6,712 nucleotides of DNA from Acholeplasmatales bacterium (GTDB lineage Bacteria; Bacillota_I; Bacilli_A; Izemoplasmatales; Hujiaoplasmataceae): positions 1 through 6,712 of the forward strand of contig DMTN01000034.1 in the NCBI GenBank assembly GCA_003477305.1, in the 5' to 3' direction. This document shows, piece after piece, positions 5,167 to 6,712 of this stretch. The notes under the pieces were generated by a model that was not told where the DNA came from, ran no database searches, and saw only the letters and a program-made list of their open reading frames with translations. Every line of letters begins with the position of its first letter. The first letter of the stretch is position 1. The translations under genes were made by a program, and so were the position numbers.

Positions 5167-5811
5167 ATGCTGTTCATCTTGGATCGATTAATCATCTTGA
5201 CCGTCACCTTCGCGATTGCCTTTGCGGTCATTTTCCCGTTCCGCCGGTGGTTGAATAAGCACACTTTCATCCAAAATGTCACCCTCTTGTTCATCGCGAA
5301 CGTGCTGTTCATGTATTCTCCCAAGATTCTGTTCAAAGCTGCCGCGGAAGGGAAAGAAAACCTGTCGTTCGACGAACACAGGCATGTCGATTCCTTTTCA
5401 TATGGCGATGCGTTCTTTTCGATCTCGGCGTACGATTACGTAATGACGGATTCCGATCACGTCTTCACGAACTCCCAAATCGTGATGTATGAACCCTGGC
5501 TGGTTGGGTATTATGCATCGGATCAGGAAGGGATCGATCTCACGCTCATCTATGACGATGGTGCCGGCACGCGTGAACTCATCCACTTTTTCGGTTTTCG
5601 ACTCGAGGACGGTTCCCAACTCGTCATCATCGAACACAATCTTGCGGACGATCTCGAAACCCTTGTGATCGAAGGACAGACGATGTCCTTTACCGCGATC
5701 GGCACTTCGAAGTATCTATACTTCATCATGACGCCGGAATTCGTCTTTGTCACCTACCGCACCAGCATCGTCTACAACGGCGTCGAGATCGGCGATCGCT
5801 TCCCGGACTGA
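5167..5811 (+). CDS. Unrecognised membrane-anchored protein, two N-terminal helices
   Basis: This 214-aa protein has two N-terminal membrane helices (about residues 6-24 and 37-56) joined by a basic loop (FRRWLNKH), followed by a soluble domain of about 155 residues. The basic loop predicts that both termini lie outside the cytoplasm. The soluble domain is rich in aromatic and acidic residues, with strands such as SQIVMYEPWLVGYYAS, GIDLTLIYDDG and TPEFVFVTYRTSIVYNGVEI, so it is probably mostly beta-structured. There are no cysteines and no motif I can name. ATG 5167 is preceded by GGGGGAA (5158-5164), a fair ribosome-binding site with short spacing, and by its own promoter at 5128-5133, so it seems to be a single-gene transcript. 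It converges with the c-di-GMP gene on the other strand. Function unknown. Confidence 0.85.
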   Translation: MLFILDRLIILTVTFAIAFAVIFPFRRWLNKHTFIQNVTLLFIANVLFMYSPKILFKAAAEGKENLSFDEHRHVDSFSYGDAFFSISAYDYVMTDSDHVFTNSQIVMYEPWLVGYYASDQEGIDLTLIYDDGAGTRELIHFFGFRLEDGSQLVIIEHNLADDLETLVIEGQTMSFTAIGTSKYLYFIMTPEFVFVTYRTSIVYNGVEIGDRFPD

Positions 5812-5869
5812 ACGAAGGGTCCGATGCGATCGTTGCTGTCGCGACGCAAGCGAAAACCGCCACCAATGA

Positions 5870-5915
5870 AAAGCGCCACCGTCGATCCGGGTTTCCGGGT
5901 TTGCGGTGGCGCTTT
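5870..5915 (-). terminator. Terminator between convergent genes, mainly for the minus strand
   Basis: AAAGCGCCACCG (5870-5881) and CGGTGGCGCTTT (5904-5915) form a perfect 12-bp stem around a 22-nt loop that contains a second small CCGG/CCGG hairpin. Read on the minus strand, the stem ends in TTTT and begins 11 nt after the stop of the GGDEF-HD-GYP gene, as expected for its terminator. On the plus strand the trailing TTTGGGTTTATT is weaker, but the stem may also stop the 5167 transcript. A second GCCACC copy at 5858-5863 could pair with the same right arm. Confidence 0.85.
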
Positions 5916-5926
5916 GGGTTTATTCA

Positions 5927-6712
5927 TCAATCGTTTCCGAGGACCTTGCGGACGAAGACATCCGCGATTTCCGGGTCGAACTGCGTGCCGGCGCATTTCG
6001 CGATTTCCTTGACGGCCTTCGCTTCGCTCATCCGGTTTCGGTAAGGACGGTCGGCGGTCATCGCCTCGAAGGCGTCGGCGACGCCGATGATGCGCGAGAA
6101 GAGCGGGATCGCGGTACCGGCAAGCCCGGTCGGGTAGCCGGTCCCATCCCAGCGCTCGTGGTGATAGAGCGCGTGGATCGCGAGATCGGAATACTCGTCC
6201 GCGGCGCGGAGGATCTGATAGCCGATCTCGGCGTGCGTCTTGATCGTGTCGTATTCGTCGGCAGTCAGGGCGGACGGCTTGTTGAGGATGTTGTCCGGAA
6301 GCGAAATCTTCCCGATGTCGTGGTACAGTCCGGCCTGCGCGAGTTCCTTGAGGTCGTCCTGCGGAAGTCCCATCGCTTCGCCGATTTTGACGCAGTAGCG
6401 GCTGACGAGCTCCGAATGGTTCTTTTCGAGGACGTATTTTTCCGTCAGGGTGTTGAGGATGGCCTTGATCGCGCGGTTGCGGACGCCGACGCCTTCGGCG
6501 AGCTTGTGGCGGTACATATGGTTCTCGGCCGTCTTGAGCATCTCGTCGAGCGACTTTCCGACGACGGTCTTCGCTTCGTAGCCGACCGCGAGCGATAAGG
6601 GCACGTTCATCACGATCTTCAAGGCGATGCCGTCGCGGATCGTCGTCTTGAAGGCATGCAGCTCCTCATCCGTGATGCAAGGAAGGAGCACGGCGAACTC
6701 GTCGCCGCCGAT
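5927..6712 (-). CDS. GGDEF-HD-GYP cyclic-di-GMP protein, 3' part only
   Basis: The frame is open to the right edge of the window, so the start and the N-terminal part are missing; 261 residues are visible. They begin exactly at the active-site motif IGGDEF of a diguanylate cyclase domain (residues 1-6) and continue with its end (LSLAVGYEA and an A-MY-K helix to about residue 71). An HD-GYP phosphodiesterase domain follows, from about residue 85 to 255: HDIGK (131-135), LPDNILNKPSALT, HAEIGYQIL, and HHERWDGTGYP (184-194) with the full GYP signature. HD-GYP domains cleave cyclic-di-GMP by binding a metal centre through these His and Asp residues; GGDEF domains make it from two GTP. Both motifs are intact, so the protein could do either or use one domain as a sensor. 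The missing N-terminus probably carries a sensory or membrane module. The C-terminal terminator is at 5870-5915. Confidence 0.95.
   Translation of the reverse strand: MGGDEFAVLLPCITDEELHAFKTTIRDGIALKIVMNVPLSLAVGYEAKTVVGKSLDEMLKTAENHMYRHKLAEGVGVRNRAIKAILNTLTEKYVLEKNHSELVSRYCVKIGEAMGLPQDDLKELAQAGLYHDIGKISLPDNILNKPSALTADEYDTIKTHAEIGYQILRAADEYSDLAIHALYHHERWDGTGYPTGLAGTAIPLFSRIIGVADAFEAMTADRPYRNRMSEAKAVKEIAKCAGTQFDPEIADVFVRKVLGND

Noticed and set aside
5906..6598. 230-codon plus-strand ORF opposite the GGDEF-HD-GYP gene
   Set aside because: It is exactly antisense to conserved catalytic motifs on the minus strand and has a low-complexity Val/Arg/Asp composition typical of a shadow frame.
1..6712. 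Mobile element, phage, CRISPR, toxin-antitoxin or defence system
   Set aside because: No transposase, integrase, terminal inverted repeats, spaced direct repeats or nuclease motifs were seen in either strand.

Overview
The window looks like ordinary chromosome from a GC-rich member of the Bacillota/Mycoplasmatota border, perhaps an Acholeplasma- or Izemoplasma-like lineage. This is inferred from the gene content: a DUF624/YesL protein, a PadR-DUF1700 pair, a lipoprotein with a Thr-rich linker after its lipobox, GGDEF-HD-GYP signalling, and purine-rich Shine-Dalgarno sites. TGA is used as a stop and all tryptophans read TGG, so the code is the standard bacterial one and not the Mycoplasma code. 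I see no IS element, CRISPR array, tRNA or rRNA.

Layout, left to right. (1) 1-1190 (+): the C-terminal end of a DUF624 membrane protein, then a membrane-anchored SGNH/GDSL hydrolase 19 nt later, closed by a clean intrinsic terminator. (2) 1191-1585: a long leader-like spacer with a good promoter, a possible 23-codon peptide ORF and two consecutive hairpins. (3) 1586-2911 (+): an orphan lipoprotein of about 441 aa, closed by a 16-bp perfect stem terminator. (4) 3028-3270: a spacer with a second terminator, a near-consensus promoter and a palindrome over the -10 box. (5) 3280-5058 (+): a tight three-gene operon of PadR regulator, DUF1700/HAAS membrane protein and a multi-pass membrane protein (possibly YwaF/TMEM164-like). 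(6) 5128-5811 (+): a separately promoted 214-aa protein with two N-terminal membrane helices and an unrecognised external domain. (7) 5870-5915: a 12-bp hairpin between convergent genes. (8) 5927-6712 (-): a GGDEF-HD-GYP cyclic-di-GMP protein cut by the window edge.

Most of the genes seem to act at the membrane or cell surface. The PadR protein probably represses its own operon through the palindrome at 3212-3240. The DUF1700 product, with its HAAS helical domain, is the usual partner of this small PadR class, and the third gene would be the regulated cargo. I do not see a clear new defence or mobile system. The parts most worth a second look are the 1191-1585 leader, the PadR operon with its non-standard third gene, and the two unrecognised surface proteins.
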